A stretch of 64,000 bases of DNA, taken from Aurantibacter crassamenti (GTDB taxonomy: Bacteria; Bacteroidota; Bacteroidia; Flavobacteriales; Flavobacteriaceae). The stretch is taken from positions 2,360,126-2,424,125 of the forward strand of contig NZ_JAFBGM010000001.1 in the NCBI RefSeq assembly GCF_016811105.1, written 5' to 3'. Below, piece by piece: positions 27,578 through 35,765 of the stretch. A program made the translations under genes and the position numbers. A model generated the notes under the pieces. That model did not search any database. It was given only the letters and a program-made list of their open reading frames with translations, and had not been told where the DNA came from. Each line of letters begins with the position of its first letter. The stretch's first letter is position 1.

Positions 27578-28222
27578 CTAAGGTAAGTGGTTTTTAATAA
27601 CTTCATACCAAAGATTATAGCCTTTAGCATTCATATGTAGACCATCTTCAATAAATATATCTTGTAGTACATTTTTTTTGTAAATCATTGGTTTCCATAC
27701 ATCGGCAAAGTCAGTAAGTGGGTCTTTTCTACTTAATTTTTTGAATTTTCGATTTAATTTTTTGTAGTCTCTTTTTAAGTTCCATCGCGAAATACTTGGC
27801 TTAGCAGCTATTAAAACTACTTGAGTATTTGGGTTTTTTAGGCGTATTTTATTAATAATTTCTGTTGTAGTTGCAATAATTTCTTTGGATGTTTTTTTTG
27901 CTGAAATATCATTATCGCCTTCGTAAATAAATACTTTTTTAGGTTTGTAATTTAATACAAGCTGGTCTAGGTAAACTAATAAATCACTTGCTTGAGATCC
28001 TCCAAAACCAGAGTTTACAATTTGATTTTTCGGAAATCTACTAGATAAGTCTTTCCACATACGTATACTTGAACTTCCTGTAAAAACGTATGTTTCTTTT
28101 GAAGAATCTAAAAGAGTATCATATTTTTTTTGGATTGCAGCTACATCACTTGCAAATCGTGTAGCATCTTGGCCATAAGTGGTACATCCTATTAAAACAA
28201 ACAAAATAATTAAGTACTTCAT
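27578..28222 (-). CDS. SGNH/GDSL hydrolase family protein, exported
   Basis: A 214-residue exported esterase-like protein with a signal peptide (about 1-17, with a cysteine in LIGCTTYG that could also be a lipobox). Family blocks: VFTGSSSIRMWKDL (block I serine), NSGFGGSQASDL (block II glycine), YEGDNDI (block III), and DGLHMNAKGYNLW (block V Asp-His). Such proteins often remove acyl groups from sugars. It lies just upstream of the GH20 gene and could deacetylate the same substrate, but that link is inferred from position. Confidence 0.85.
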   Translation of the reverse strand: MKYLIILFVLIGCTTYGQDATRFASDVAAIQKKYDTLLDSSKETYVFTGSSSIRMWKDLSSRFPKNQIVNSGFGGSQASDLLVYLDQLVLNYKPKKVFIYEGDNDISAKKTSKEIIATTTEIINKIRLKNPNTQVVLIAAKPSISRWNLKRDYKKLNRKFKKLSRKDPLTDFADVWKPMIYKKNVLQDIFIEDGLHMNAKGYNLWYEVIKNHLP

Positions 28223-28290
28223 AGTTATAGTCTAAATAAAATAAGGGTGATAAAGTTAGCGCGTTGAATTTTAAATATTGTTGAAACCTA

Positions 28291-29016
28291 TTAAATACCA
28301 ACAGCCATATAGACTGCAGCAGCTAGGAGACCTCCGCAAATAGGTCCAGCTACTGGTATCCATGCATACCACCAGGCACTTTCACCTTTATTAGCAATAG
28401 GTAGAATTGCATGCATAATTCGAGGGCCCAAATCACGTGCTGGGTTAATAGCATAACCTGTAGTGCCGCCTAGGCTCATACCAATCGCCAAGACCAATAA
28501 AGCTACAGGAAGTGCGTCTAAAGAGCCAAGTTTAATGTTGTCCTCACCAACAGTACCACCGGCAATATAAAATATGGCTAAAATGAATGCAAAGGTTGCT
28601 ATTAACTCACTTAAGAAATTCCAAAAAGCGTTTTTTATAGCAGGTGTGGTTGCGAACGTACTTAGAATTGCACTTGGGTCTTCACTCGTTTCATATTGTT
28701 TCTTATAGCTTAGCCATACTAATGTAGTCCCAGTCATTGCGCCTAAAATTTGGGCGATAATATAGCCAGGTGCTAACCCCCATCCAAATTTTCCTGCAGT
28801 TGCAAGAGCAATTGTTACGGCTGGGTTTAGGTGTGCTCCACTAGTATCAGCTGCTACAAATACACCAACAAAAACTGCCATTGCCCAGCCAATTGTAATT
28901 CCCACCCAACCAGCTGTATTCCCATAGGTGTTTTTTAAGTTAACATTGGCTACAATACCATTACCTAAAAGGATAAGCATTGCAGTACCAATAAATTCAA
29001 AAAGATAAGCTGTCAT
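28291..29016 (-). CDS. glpF: Aquaglyceroporin, MIP family (GlpF-like)
   Basis: A 241-residue inner membrane channel for water and glycerol. Six transmembrane helices and two half-helices are clear. The pore motifs are HLNPAVTIAL near residue 63 and the second NPARDLGPR near 196, and the aspartate after the second NPA motif marks glycerol facilitators, as opposed to pure aquaporins. No glycerol kinase or dehydrogenase is in this window, so the substrate is inferred from family only. It is transcribed toward the SGNH and GH20 genes with 68 bases between. Confidence 0.88.
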   Translation of the reverse strand: MTAYLFEFIGTAMLILLGNGIVANVNLKNTYGNTAGWVGITIGWAMAVFVGVFVAADTSGAHLNPAVTIALATAGKFGWGLAPGYIIAQILGAMTGTTLVWLSYKKQYETSEDPSAILSTFATTPAIKNAFWNFLSELIATFAFILAIFYIAGGTVGEDNIKLGSLDALPVALLVLAIGMSLGGTTGYAINPARDLGPRIMHAILPIANKGESAWWYAWIPVAGPICGGLLAAAVYMAVGI

Positions 29017-29288
29017 AATTTCGTAGTTGGTTTGATTATTAGGTTTAAATACTGTTTTTAAAGGTATTTAAAAAGATGCTAGAATGGCACTATTAATTTC
29101 ATAAAAAATATTAGAACTCAAGATATCTAATTTTAGTTAAATCGTTGTGAAATGCAGTGGTATCGATAAAATATCGTTTTTTGAGGGTATTTTTTAGTGA
29201 AGAATTACATAACTTAGAGCTAAGATGTGTAGAACAACTTTGTTCTTACATTGGTTAAAAATCATTAGCATTAAAAAAATCAAAAACA

Positions 29289-29621
29289 ATGAGTGATTTA
29301 AGTGAAAAATTAGCAAAATTAAAGGCAACTGCGGTTAGCCAGTTGTCTGAATGCGGCGTTTCTAATATCGATAATGATATTTTAGATGGATACGTAAACA
29401 GTTTGAAATCAATGGTAGATAATAAAGATGCTACTTTAGTTTCTGGAACTGATACCTCAGAACTTGAAACAGTTAGAAGAAATTTTGTAGAGAAAAAATT
29501 AGGTGTAACTGACAAAGAAAAAGCGATGGGTGCAATTAATAGTGTTGCCGGTAAGATGTCCGGTATTCGAATGAAAAGTCGTCCTGCATTTTACTATTTG
29601 GTAAAAGAAGAATTAGGATAG
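29289..29621 (+). CDS. DUF2853 family protein
   Basis: A 110-residue cytoplasmic helical protein. The hallmark is SELETVRRNFVEKKLGVTDK (about residues 56-75), followed by a helical tail RMKSRPAFYYLVKEELG. Structures of members are small helical bundles with no assigned activity. It is monocistronic, with a strong hairpin terminator 33 bases after the stop. An ATG at 29289 is the only sensible start. Confidence 0.85.
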   Translation: MSDLSEKLAKLKATAVSQLSECGVSNIDNDILDGYVNSLKSMVDNKDATLVSGTDTSELETVRRNFVEKKLGVTDKEKAMGAINSVAGKMSGIRMKSRPAFYYLVKEELG

Positions 29622-29653
29622 TCTTTCTAGATTCACCTAAGAACGATAGGGTT

Positions 29654-29684
29654 AAAGCTTTCTATTAAATAGAAGGCTTTTTTG
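29654..29684 (+). terminator. Rho-independent terminator after DUF2853 gene
   Basis: AAAGCTTTCTA (29654-29664) pairs with TAGAAGGCTTT (29670-29680) including one G-U pair, loop of five bases, followed by T3GC and T5. Confidence 0.85.
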
Positions 29685-30013
29685 CTTTTTGTACACAACG
29701 TTAAATTATTCTTTTAAACCTCTTGACATATCTTATAGTATTGATATCTAAGCAATGTAATATGCATACTATAAGGTAATACGTCTCTTTTCTACTACTT
29801 TTAAATACACTGTTTTCAACTGAAATTACACTTTATCGATATTAATTTAACTTAAAAGAGCCGTTCATCTATACATCGGAGTAAAATGCTGATGAACGAA
29901 TACGTTAATCGATTAACAGGTAGTTTGTCTAGTAAATATAGTATCTCGCAACAATTCAATCTCATATCTGTTATTAATAGAGATCCTATTACGCCCTAAA
30001 AAACAATCTACTT
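29685..30013. other. Gene-free stretch holding several inverted repeats
   Basis: No convincing gene lies here. It contains a 10-base inverted repeat (CTTATAGTAT 29732-29741 with ATACTATAAG 29766-29775), an 8-base one (CGTTCATC 29862-29869 with GATGAACG 29891-29898), and a 14-base palindrome at 29904. The region probably carries the promoter and regulatory sites of the small lipoprotein gene at 30014. Confidence 0.5.
29904..29917. promoter_or_regulatory. 14-base palindrome, candidate LacI-type operator
   Basis: GTTAATCGATTAAC is a perfect palindrome with a central CG, the layout of many LacI/GalR-family operators. It lies 97 bases upstream of the 67-residue lipoprotein ORF. No LacI-type regulator is encoded in the window, so the link is a guess. 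Confidence 0.35.
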
Positions 30014-30217
30014 ATGAAGACGCCTCAATTCAAATTCAAAACATTTCTCCTTGCTTTTTCGATCATGGTTTTAACGATGTCATGTAATAAGAGTACTGAT
30101 TTAATTTCCGATTATATCATTGCAGAAACACCTGAGGCACATCAGAACACTGATTTAGCAATGGTAAATTTGGATGTTATTGCAGGCGAAGAAGTATTTG
30201 TTAAATGCATTAACTAG
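30014..30217 (+). CDS. Short putative lipoprotein, possibly a truncated gene
   Basis: A 67-residue ORF with a clear lipoprotein signal: basic N-region (MKTPQFKFKTF), hydrophobic core, and lipobox LTMSC with the cysteine at residue 24, followed by NKSTDLISDYIIAETP. Bacteroidota surface and cell-envelope lipoproteins often begin like this and continue for hundreds of residues, so the early TAG at 30215 may mark a truncated gene. No continuation is recognisable in the other frames of the next 180 bases. The signal sequence is convincing; expression and function are unknown. Confidence 0.5.
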   Translation: MKTPQFKFKTFLLAFSIMVLTMSCNKSTDLISDYIIAETPEAHQNTDLAMVNLDVIAGEEVFVKCIN

Positions 30218-30396
30218 TAATGGAATTAGTACTGACATTGAAGCTGCTATATTTGTAGAATTGTCAAGTAGAAAAGTTATATAGTTGTAAGTAGAATTAT
30301 GAAATAAATCTACTGAGGAAAAAGAAAATTATAGCTTTAAAAAAGAGCTGCTAAAGCATTAATAAATATTATACATAGAAAATAGTACTACTCAAT

Positions 30397-30436
30397 AAAA
30401 AGCAGAACAAAGATATCTTTGTTCTGCTTTTTTTAT
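30397..30436. terminator. Bidirectional terminator, 36-base perfect palindrome
   Basis: An 18-base arm starting AAAAAGCAGAAC (30397-30414) is followed at once by its exact complement (30415-30432) and by four more T. It separates the small lipoprotein ORF from the convergent DUF1569 gene and can serve both. Confidence 0.93.
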
Positions 30437-30465
30437 AATTAAAGTATTCTAAATACTACAATGTA

Positions 30466-30924
30466 TTAAACACCAAACTGTGTAAGGTGGTGATCCAAAT
30501 GTTTAGAGAATAATGTATTCCACTCTTTGTCTGTTAACTCTCCAAAAGCAGGATTGTCAAGTCCGTTAAAATGCGCAGCGCCCAGTTGCTGTGTTTTATT
30601 TAAATGTTTTATCAATCGATTCTTTTCTAATTCAAAATCTTTTTCAGTTGTCATTTTAAAAATTGGCGATGTCATCGTATTCTTTTTATACGGTTTAGGC
30701 CCTACAACCGTATTTTTCACGAATAACTTAACCATAAATTTTGCGAATGCATTTGGTTTCGGGTGTTTGTCTGTATATGCTATTTCGTAAGCAACATTAC
30801 AATGGGCCATCATTTGTGCCACGGTCATTTTACCCCATTGCCCTTTAGTTTCAGGAGTAAGGTTATTTATACGTTCAATGGCATTAGCAGTTTCTTTTTC
30901 GTCAAATAGATTTTTCCAGCTCAT
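30466..30924 (-). CDS. DUF1569 domain protein (DinB-like fold)
   Basis: A 152-residue cytoplasmic protein. It shows the DUF1569 pattern: PETKGQWGKMTVAQMMAHCN near residue 25, where the histidine of MMAHC is a likely metal ligand, and a C-terminal HLDHHLTQFG with two further histidines. The DinB/YfiT fold has a three-histidine metal site, and related proteins are bacillithiol or mycothiol transferases. No enzyme activity is established for this subgroup. It is monocistronic and stands 100 bases after the SMP-30 gene start region on the same strand. Confidence 0.82.
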   Translation of the reverse strand: MSWKNLFDEKETANAIERINNLTPETKGQWGKMTVAQMMAHCNVAYEIAYTDKHPKPNAFAKFMVKLFVKNTVVGPKPYKKNTMTSPIFKMTTEKDFELEKNRLIKHLNKTQQLGAAHFNGLDNPAFGELTDKEWNTLFSKHLDHHLTQFGV

Positions 30925-31023
30925 GTTTGGTAATGGTTTAAATGTTTATAATTTTCTTTTAAATACTATACAGGTTATTTTAAAGACGTTTACATTCGAT
31001 TATTTAGGACAAAATTTCACTAA

Positions 31024-31911
31024 TTATTTTGCGATACCATTCACTGCCATTTCTAGAGTGTAAACAGAATCCATTGCAGTGATGAATAATATATTCTGCT
31101 TAGGCCCACCAAAAGTCACATTGGCTGTCCATTTTTCTGGTACAGAAATATGATTAATTTGTTTTCCAGTTTTATCAAAAACTGTTACACCATCACCAGT
31201 TAAATAAACATTTTCTTGACTATCTATTGTCATTCCGTCTGAACCGAGTTCAGTAAAAAGCTTTCTGTTGGTAAGACTTCCATCCTCATTAATAGTAAAA
31301 GAGTAGGTTTTTTTGTCACCAATATCAGCAATATATAAGGTTTTACCATCCGCTGTACCAACAATGCCATTGGGCATAACAAAATTTTCAGCAACAATTT
31401 TCACTTCCTTATTTTGTGGATTAACGTAGTAAACTCTTCTGGCATTTATTTCTGGTTCTGTATAATCCCACCAAGGTCTTTTATAAAAAGGGTCTGTAAA
31501 ATAAATACCACCTTTAGTATCTACCCAAAGATCATTAGGGCCACCTAATTTTTTACCTTCAAAATTATCTACCAAAACAGTAACATTTTTTTCAGAATCT
31601 ATTTGCCACAGTTCGTTTTTATTATCAGCGCAAGAAAGCAAATTGCCCTTAGCATCAAAATAAAGACCATTTGAACGGCCAGATGGTGTCATCCAATCAG
31701 AAACTGTATTATCTGCAGCATTCCATTTAACAATACGATCATTAGGTTGATCGGTAAAATAGACATCTCCATTTTTAGCCACAGCTGGCCCTTCAGTAAA
31801 CTCAAATTCCTCAGAAACTAAAGTGAGTTTAGCACCTTCAGTAATAATATTTTGTGCTTTACAAGAAGTAATTGAAAGTGCAAGTGCTGCGAACAGATAT
31901 AAATGTTTCAT
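31024..31911 (-). CDS. SMP-30/gluconolactonase-like protein, exported
   Basis: A 295-residue six-bladed beta-propeller lactonase. A signal peptide with a cysteine (ALSITSCKAQN) suggests a lipoprotein. Signature stretches are FTEGPAVAKNGDVYFTDQPN near 35, GGPNDLWVDTKGGIYFTDP near 125 (asparagine and aspartate of the metal site) and MPNGIVGTADGKTLYIAD near 178. Such enzymes open aldonolactones formed by sugar dehydrogenases. It is the last gene of a four-gene operon with 9 bases to its upstream neighbour. Confidence 0.9.
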   Translation of the reverse strand: MKHLYLFAALALSITSCKAQNIITEGAKLTLVSEEFEFTEGPAVAKNGDVYFTDQPNDRIVKWNAADNTVSDWMTPSGRSNGLYFDAKGNLLSCADNKNELWQIDSEKNVTVLVDNFEGKKLGGPNDLWVDTKGGIYFTDPFYKRPWWDYTEPEINARRVYYVNPQNKEVKIVAENFVMPNGIVGTADGKTLYIADIGDKKTYSFTINEDGSLTNRKLFTELGSDGMTIDSQENVYLTGDGVTVFDKTGKQINHISVPEKWTANVTFGGPKQNILFITAMDSVYTLEMAVNGIAK

Positions 31912-31920
31912 TAGAGTCTT

Positions 31921-32754
31921 TTATAAATTAGCTAAATACGTCATATTTTCTTTCATACTTTCAAGCGGTGTACTTGCGTATTCTTCTTGTTCAATAAAAA
32001 TATGTTTCACACCTGAGGCTTTTTTATTTTGCAACATACTTACAATATCTAAACCGCCTTTTCCGAATTCTGTACTTTCTTTTTCAGCCATATTCATGTC
32101 TTTTAAATGCCAAAGCGGAAAACGACCTGGGTACTTTTTAAAATAATTAAGCGGGTCTTTTTTTGCAACAATTACCCATCCCAAATCAAGTTCCATATGT
32201 ACTAAGTCAGGATCAGTATTATCCATGAGAACATCATACAGCACTTCACCATTTTCTGATTCAAATTCGTATTCATGATTGTGATAACCAAATTTCAATC
32301 CAAGTTTTTTACAATCTTCACCCGCCTTATTAAAAGCTTCTGCAACACGTTTGTAATTATCAATAGTTTGGCCTTTACTCGGCAAAGAAGAACAAATTAA
32401 ATAAGGTTGTCCCGCGGCAAGGGCTTCTTCCATAGTTTTTTGAAAGTTGTCATCTAAGGCAACATGACCACTTTTTAAGCTCATACCTAAATCTTCACAA
32501 GCCTTTTTCATATCGGCAGGTGAAAGTCCGTAATAATGACCTTTTGCGCTACGAGCGGATTCTATTTCTTTAATACCAATGTCAGCAATTTGTTTTAAAG
32601 TACCTAGAGCATCAGCAGCCATAGCATCCCTAAAAGTATATAATTGAACTCCGTATTTCTGTTGATTGACTGAGGCAAATCCGCAAGAGGGAAGCACTAA
32701 AGCGCCTGCAGTTGCTAGACCAGCATTTTTAATAAAGGTTCTACGTGTTGTCAT
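31921..32754 (-). CDS. Sugar phosphate isomerase/epimerase family protein, Tat-type leader
   Basis: A 277-residue xylose-isomerase-like TIM barrel. The leader TTRRTFIKNAGLATAGALVL has twin arginines, so export through Tat is likely. The barrel shows QLYTFRDAM, GIKEIESA, FGYHNHEYEF near 160, HMELDLGWVIVA near 195, HLKDM near 220 and FIEQEEY near 258, giving the expected acid and histidine metal ligands. The frame could extend 11 codons to 32787, but that overlaps the upstream gene, and the ATG at 32754 starts the Tat signal. Probably acts on keto-sugars in the same operon as the SMP-30 lactonase. Confidence 0.87.
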   Translation of the reverse strand: MTTRRTFIKNAGLATAGALVLPSCGFASVNQQKYGVQLYTFRDAMAADALGTLKQIADIGIKEIESARSAKGHYYGLSPADMKKACEDLGMSLKSGHVALDDNFQKTMEEALAAGQPYLICSSLPSKGQTIDNYKRVAEAFNKAGEDCKKLGLKFGYHNHEYEFESENGEVLYDVLMDNTDPDLVHMELDLGWVIVAKKDPLNYFKKYPGRFPLWHLKDMNMAEKESTEFGKGGLDIVSMLQNKKASGVKHIFIEQEEYASTPLESMKENMTYLANL

Positions 32755-32761
32755 ATTTGAT

Positions 32762-33733
32762 TTATTGCGACCAAGATGTTGGAACACGGTCCCAACGATG
32801 TGATCTTAATTCATTATATAATTCTTTTGAAATGCCTTGACCATCACTTGTAGCAGTATTGGCTAAAACGTTTCGTTCTTTACGCATGCCAGGTATAATG
32901 GTGCCCACATTTTTATTCATGGTTATAAATCGCAGCGCCATCTCAGCCATGGTCATATGCTCTGGTATAAGCGGTCTTAATTTATCTGCATGTTCTACAC
33001 TCGGAATCAAATTTTCGGGCACAAAATAAGTGCCGCGCCAATCACCTTCAGGCCATGTGCTTTCTTTGGTGATATTTCCGGTAAGTGTACCTTCATCAAA
33101 TGGAACACGCGCAATGGTCGCTATATCCATTTTTTCGCATAGCGGAAAAAGTTCATCTTCTGGTGCTTGGTCAAATATGTTGTAAATAACCTGAACCGAA
33201 TCAATTAATCCAGTTTTTAAGGCGATAATTCCATTTGTAGGTTCCCAGCGGTTTACACTGATACCCATTGCAGCTATTTTGCCAGAAGCTTTTAAATCTT
33301 CAATTGCTCGCTGCCATTCTTCACGATTGCTCCAGCCGTCATCCCACGTATGAAATTGCATTAAATCTATTTGCTCAAGATTTAAATTTTTGAGTGTTTT
33401 CTCAGTGTACTCAATAATATGAGCGGTAGGGTATGAGTCGTCAAAAGAATATTCTGGTTTTGCTGGCCATTGAAAATTCTTTGGTGGAATTTTACTCGCA
33501 GTATATATTTTTTTATTTGGATGTCGTCTAACTAATTGTCCTAATAACTCTTCACTATGTCCTTCTCCATATCCCCATGCAGTATCAAAAAAGTTGACAC
33601 CATTTTCAACAGCCAAGTCTAATGATTTTGCAGATTGTGCATCGTCAGATTCTGTCCATCCGGCCATACCCCACATTCCGTATCCAATTTCACTTACTTG
33701 CCAGTTTGTTCTTCCGAACCTTCTATATTTCAT
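32762..33733 (-). CDS. Aldo/keto reductase
   Basis: A 323-residue NAD(P)H-dependent TIM-barrel oxidoreductase. It has WQVSEIGYGMWGMAGW at the start, the catalytic tetrad region NFFDTAWGYGEGHSEELLG (Asp and Tyr near residues 50-55), KIPPKNF with the lysine, LMQFHTWDD with the histidine, and the C-terminal cofactor site GTIIPGMRKERNVLANTA. No signal peptide, so it is cytoplasmic. It lies 7 bases upstream of the sugar isomerase-like gene and 11 bases after the DUF3500 gene. The substrate is probably a sugar or sugar lactone, inferred from context. Confidence 0.9.
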   Translation of the reverse strand: MKYRRFGRTNWQVSEIGYGMWGMAGWTESDDAQSAKSLDLAVENGVNFFDTAWGYGEGHSEELLGQLVRRHPNKKIYTASKIPPKNFQWPAKPEYSFDDSYPTAHIIEYTEKTLKNLNLEQIDLMQFHTWDDGWSNREEWQRAIEDLKASGKIAAMGISVNRWEPTNGIIALKTGLIDSVQVIYNIFDQAPEDELFPLCEKMDIATIARVPFDEGTLTGNITKESTWPEGDWRGTYFVPENLIPSVEHADKLRPLIPEHMTMAEMALRFITMNKNVGTIIPGMRKERNVLANTATSDGQGISKELYNELRSHRWDRVPTSWSQ

Positions 33734-33744
33734 ATAATTTTAGT

Positions 33745-34776
33745 CTATTTTTTATGATGTCCTTTTTCGTAATGTTTCTTTAAAGTATCTTCTCCGTAAT
33801 CGTTGGTCGGATCTCGAACAACAGTATGTACATGATTTGAATCTGTTTGTGTGTTGTCATATTCGATTATTAAAACTGGACCTTGAATACACCAGTAATT
33901 CGGGGTTCCTGGTTCTAAACTTCCTGCCCAAGAGAATGATAAATTTTCAATTCCGGCCTTTTTTATTTTCGCACGATATTCTTCCGAAAAATTCTTTTCA
34001 TAATTGTTCATGTACAAATCGAGCAATTCATTAAAAGTATCTTTTTGATCAGCTGTGAAGTCGTTATAAAAAATTCCTTTTTGCTCAAAGTTTTCAACCT
34101 TTCGAATGGTGGTGGTAATAATTTCTTCGGGTGCTATATCAGCGAACTTTGCTTTTTTCAATTGTGCTGACGATAGTGAATTCACTAATTTGAAACTCAA
34201 AGCGGTTTCCTTTTTAAGTACCTCTTTTTCTTTGTGCCCTGTTATTTTAATCAGGCCTGGGTTAGTGCCGAAAAAAATAGGAGTTGCAGAGGTGATTTTA
34301 CCATCTGTTGAAGTGAAATTTAGCGAAAGATGATGTCCTTCGAATTTCCATCCCCATGGGGTTCCAGAAGCAGGGTCACCAAAAATTAAGAAGTGATAAT
34401 TTAATGGGTCTCTTCGTGGTCTACCATCTGGCATTATATCATTGTCGTCGTCTTCTATAATACGAAGCACCTTTTCAAGTGACATTATATCTTTTGATTT
34501 TCGATAACCTTCTTCACTCAATGAAGATTTAAGTAAATCAATTGCTGCTGCTTTTTGAGTTTCATTAAAGTCATGAAAACGAGGTCCTTTCCTCGAAATT
34601 GGTACATATTTCATATTATACCGTTCTTCGTCATCCAAAGAAAATGATGCTTTTGAGCGTAAATCATCAGATAGTGATTCTAAAAATGTAGTTGCTTTTT
34701 CCGATAAGTTTTGTGCTGAGAGATTAATTGTAATTAAAAAAATAGCAATAAAAGCTATTGGTAGTCGAGTTTTCAT
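33745..34776 (-). CDS. DUF3500 domain protein, exported
   Basis: A 343-residue exported protein (signal 1-21, ending NLSAQ). The DUF3500 pattern includes HFLIFGDPASGTPWGWKFEG near 147, then HHLSLNFTSTDGKITSATP, PIFFGTNPG near 190 and a late FSWAGSLEPGTPNYWCIQGP. The family is common in Bacteroidota and Planctomycetota and has no assigned activity. The open frame extends 112 codons further to 35112, but that segment has no signal and overlaps the divergent mazG, so the ATG at 34776 is the start. It heads the four-gene sugar operon. Confidence 0.87.
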   Translation of the reverse strand: MKTRLPIAFIAIFLITINLSAQNLSEKATTFLESLSDDLRSKASFSLDDEERYNMKYVPISRKGPRFHDFNETQKAAAIDLLKSSLSEEGYRKSKDIMSLEKVLRIIEDDDNDIMPDGRPRRDPLNYHFLIFGDPASGTPWGWKFEGHHLSLNFTSTDGKITSATPIFFGTNPGLIKITGHKEKEVLKKETALSFKLVNSLSSAQLKKAKFADIAPEEIITTTIRKVENFEQKGIFYNDFTADQKDTFNELLDLYMNNYEKNFSEEYRAKIKKAGIENLSFSWAGSLEPGTPNYWCIQGPVLIIEYDNTQTDSNHVHTVVRDPTNDYGEDTLKKHYEKGHHKK

Positions 34777-34903
34777 TTGTTGATTTTGGTTAATTAATGG
34801 TAGTTTATATAAAATTATTTTCAATTTTGAACGACCTCTAAAGTAGTAAATAATACGGACACTGTCTGTTTCTGTATTTGTACTTTTGCTCAAACGCTTT
34901 AAA

Positions 34904-35680
34904 ATGAACAGTAGAAAAGAACAATTAGTAGCCTTCGATAGCTTATTAACTATAATGGATGAGCTGCGTGAGCAATGCCCATGGGACAAAAAACAAACCA
35001 TGCAAAGTTTACGACATCTAACTATAGAAGAAACGTATGAATTGGGTGATGCCATTTTAGATAATGATTTAGAGGAGGTGAAAAAAGAGCTTGGTGATGT
35101 ATTATTGCACATTATTTTCTATGCGAAAATCGGGTCTGAAACAAATGATTTTGATATTGCGGATGTAGCAAATAACATATGTGATAAATTAATTAATAGG
35201 CACCCACATATTTATGGTGATGTGACAGTAAATGATGAAGAGGATGTTAAGCGAAATTGGGAGCAAATTAAATTGAAGGAAGGTAAGAAAAGTGTCTTAG
35301 AAGGTGTTCCCCGAGGTTTGCCTTCACTTGTAAAAGCGAATAGAATACAAGACAAAGTGGCTGGTGTTGGTTTTGATTGGGAAGAACCTGAGCAAGTGTT
35401 TGAGAAATTGCAAGAAGAACTTCAAGAGTTTACTGATGAAGTAAAAGTTGGAAACACAGAGAAAATGGAAGCAGAGTTTGGCGACGTTATGTTTTCAATG
35501 GTCAACTATGCACGTTTTTTAAAAATAAATCCGGAAAATGCATTAGAGCGCACGAATAAAAAATTCATTAAGCGATTTCAATTTTTAGAGGCAAAAGCAA
35601 AAGAGTTAAATAAAACATTAAGTGAAATGAGCCTACAAGAAATGGATGTGTATTGGGAAGAGTCTAAGAAAAATGATTAG
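34904..35680 (+). CDS. mazG: Nucleoside triphosphate pyrophosphohydrolase MazG
   Basis: A 258-residue cytoplasmic hydrolase that breaks down NTPs and dNTPs to monophosphates and pyrophosphate. Two MazG domains are visible: the first with CPWDKKQTMQSLRHLTIEET and EVKKELGDVLLHI, the second with LQEELQEFTDEV and MEAEFGDVMFSMVNYARFLK. Each has the ExxE...ExxD metal signature. An upstream TTG at 34886 would add six residues, but the ATG at 34904 fits the family start. It is divergent from the DUF3500 operon, with 127 bases between. Confidence 0.95.
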   Translation: MNSRKEQLVAFDSLLTIMDELREQCPWDKKQTMQSLRHLTIEETYELGDAILDNDLEEVKKELGDVLLHIIFYAKIGSETNDFDIADVANNICDKLINRHPHIYGDVTVNDEEDVKRNWEQIKLKEGKKSVLEGVPRGLPSLVKANRIQDKVAGVGFDWEEPEQVFEKLQEELQEFTDEVKVGNTEKMEAEFGDVMFSMVNYARFLKINPENALERTNKKFIKRFQFLEAKAKELNKTLSEMSLQEMDVYWEESKKND

Positions 35681-35765
35681 TAAAAATTGTAGGTTAGTAT
35701 TATAAAAGGATACATGTTTTTATAGTTAAATAACAATTAACTTCGCGGCTCTAAATTCTATTTTT

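Noticed and set aside
29904-29917. Site-specific recombination core (like dif or att)
   Set aside because: The palindrome is only 14 bases, with no integrase, tRNA gene or direct repeat nearby.
34777-35112. Longer DUF3500 protein starting at 35112
   Set aside because: The extra 112 residues run through the divergent mazG promoter and coding start and precede a clear signal peptide that must be the N-terminus.
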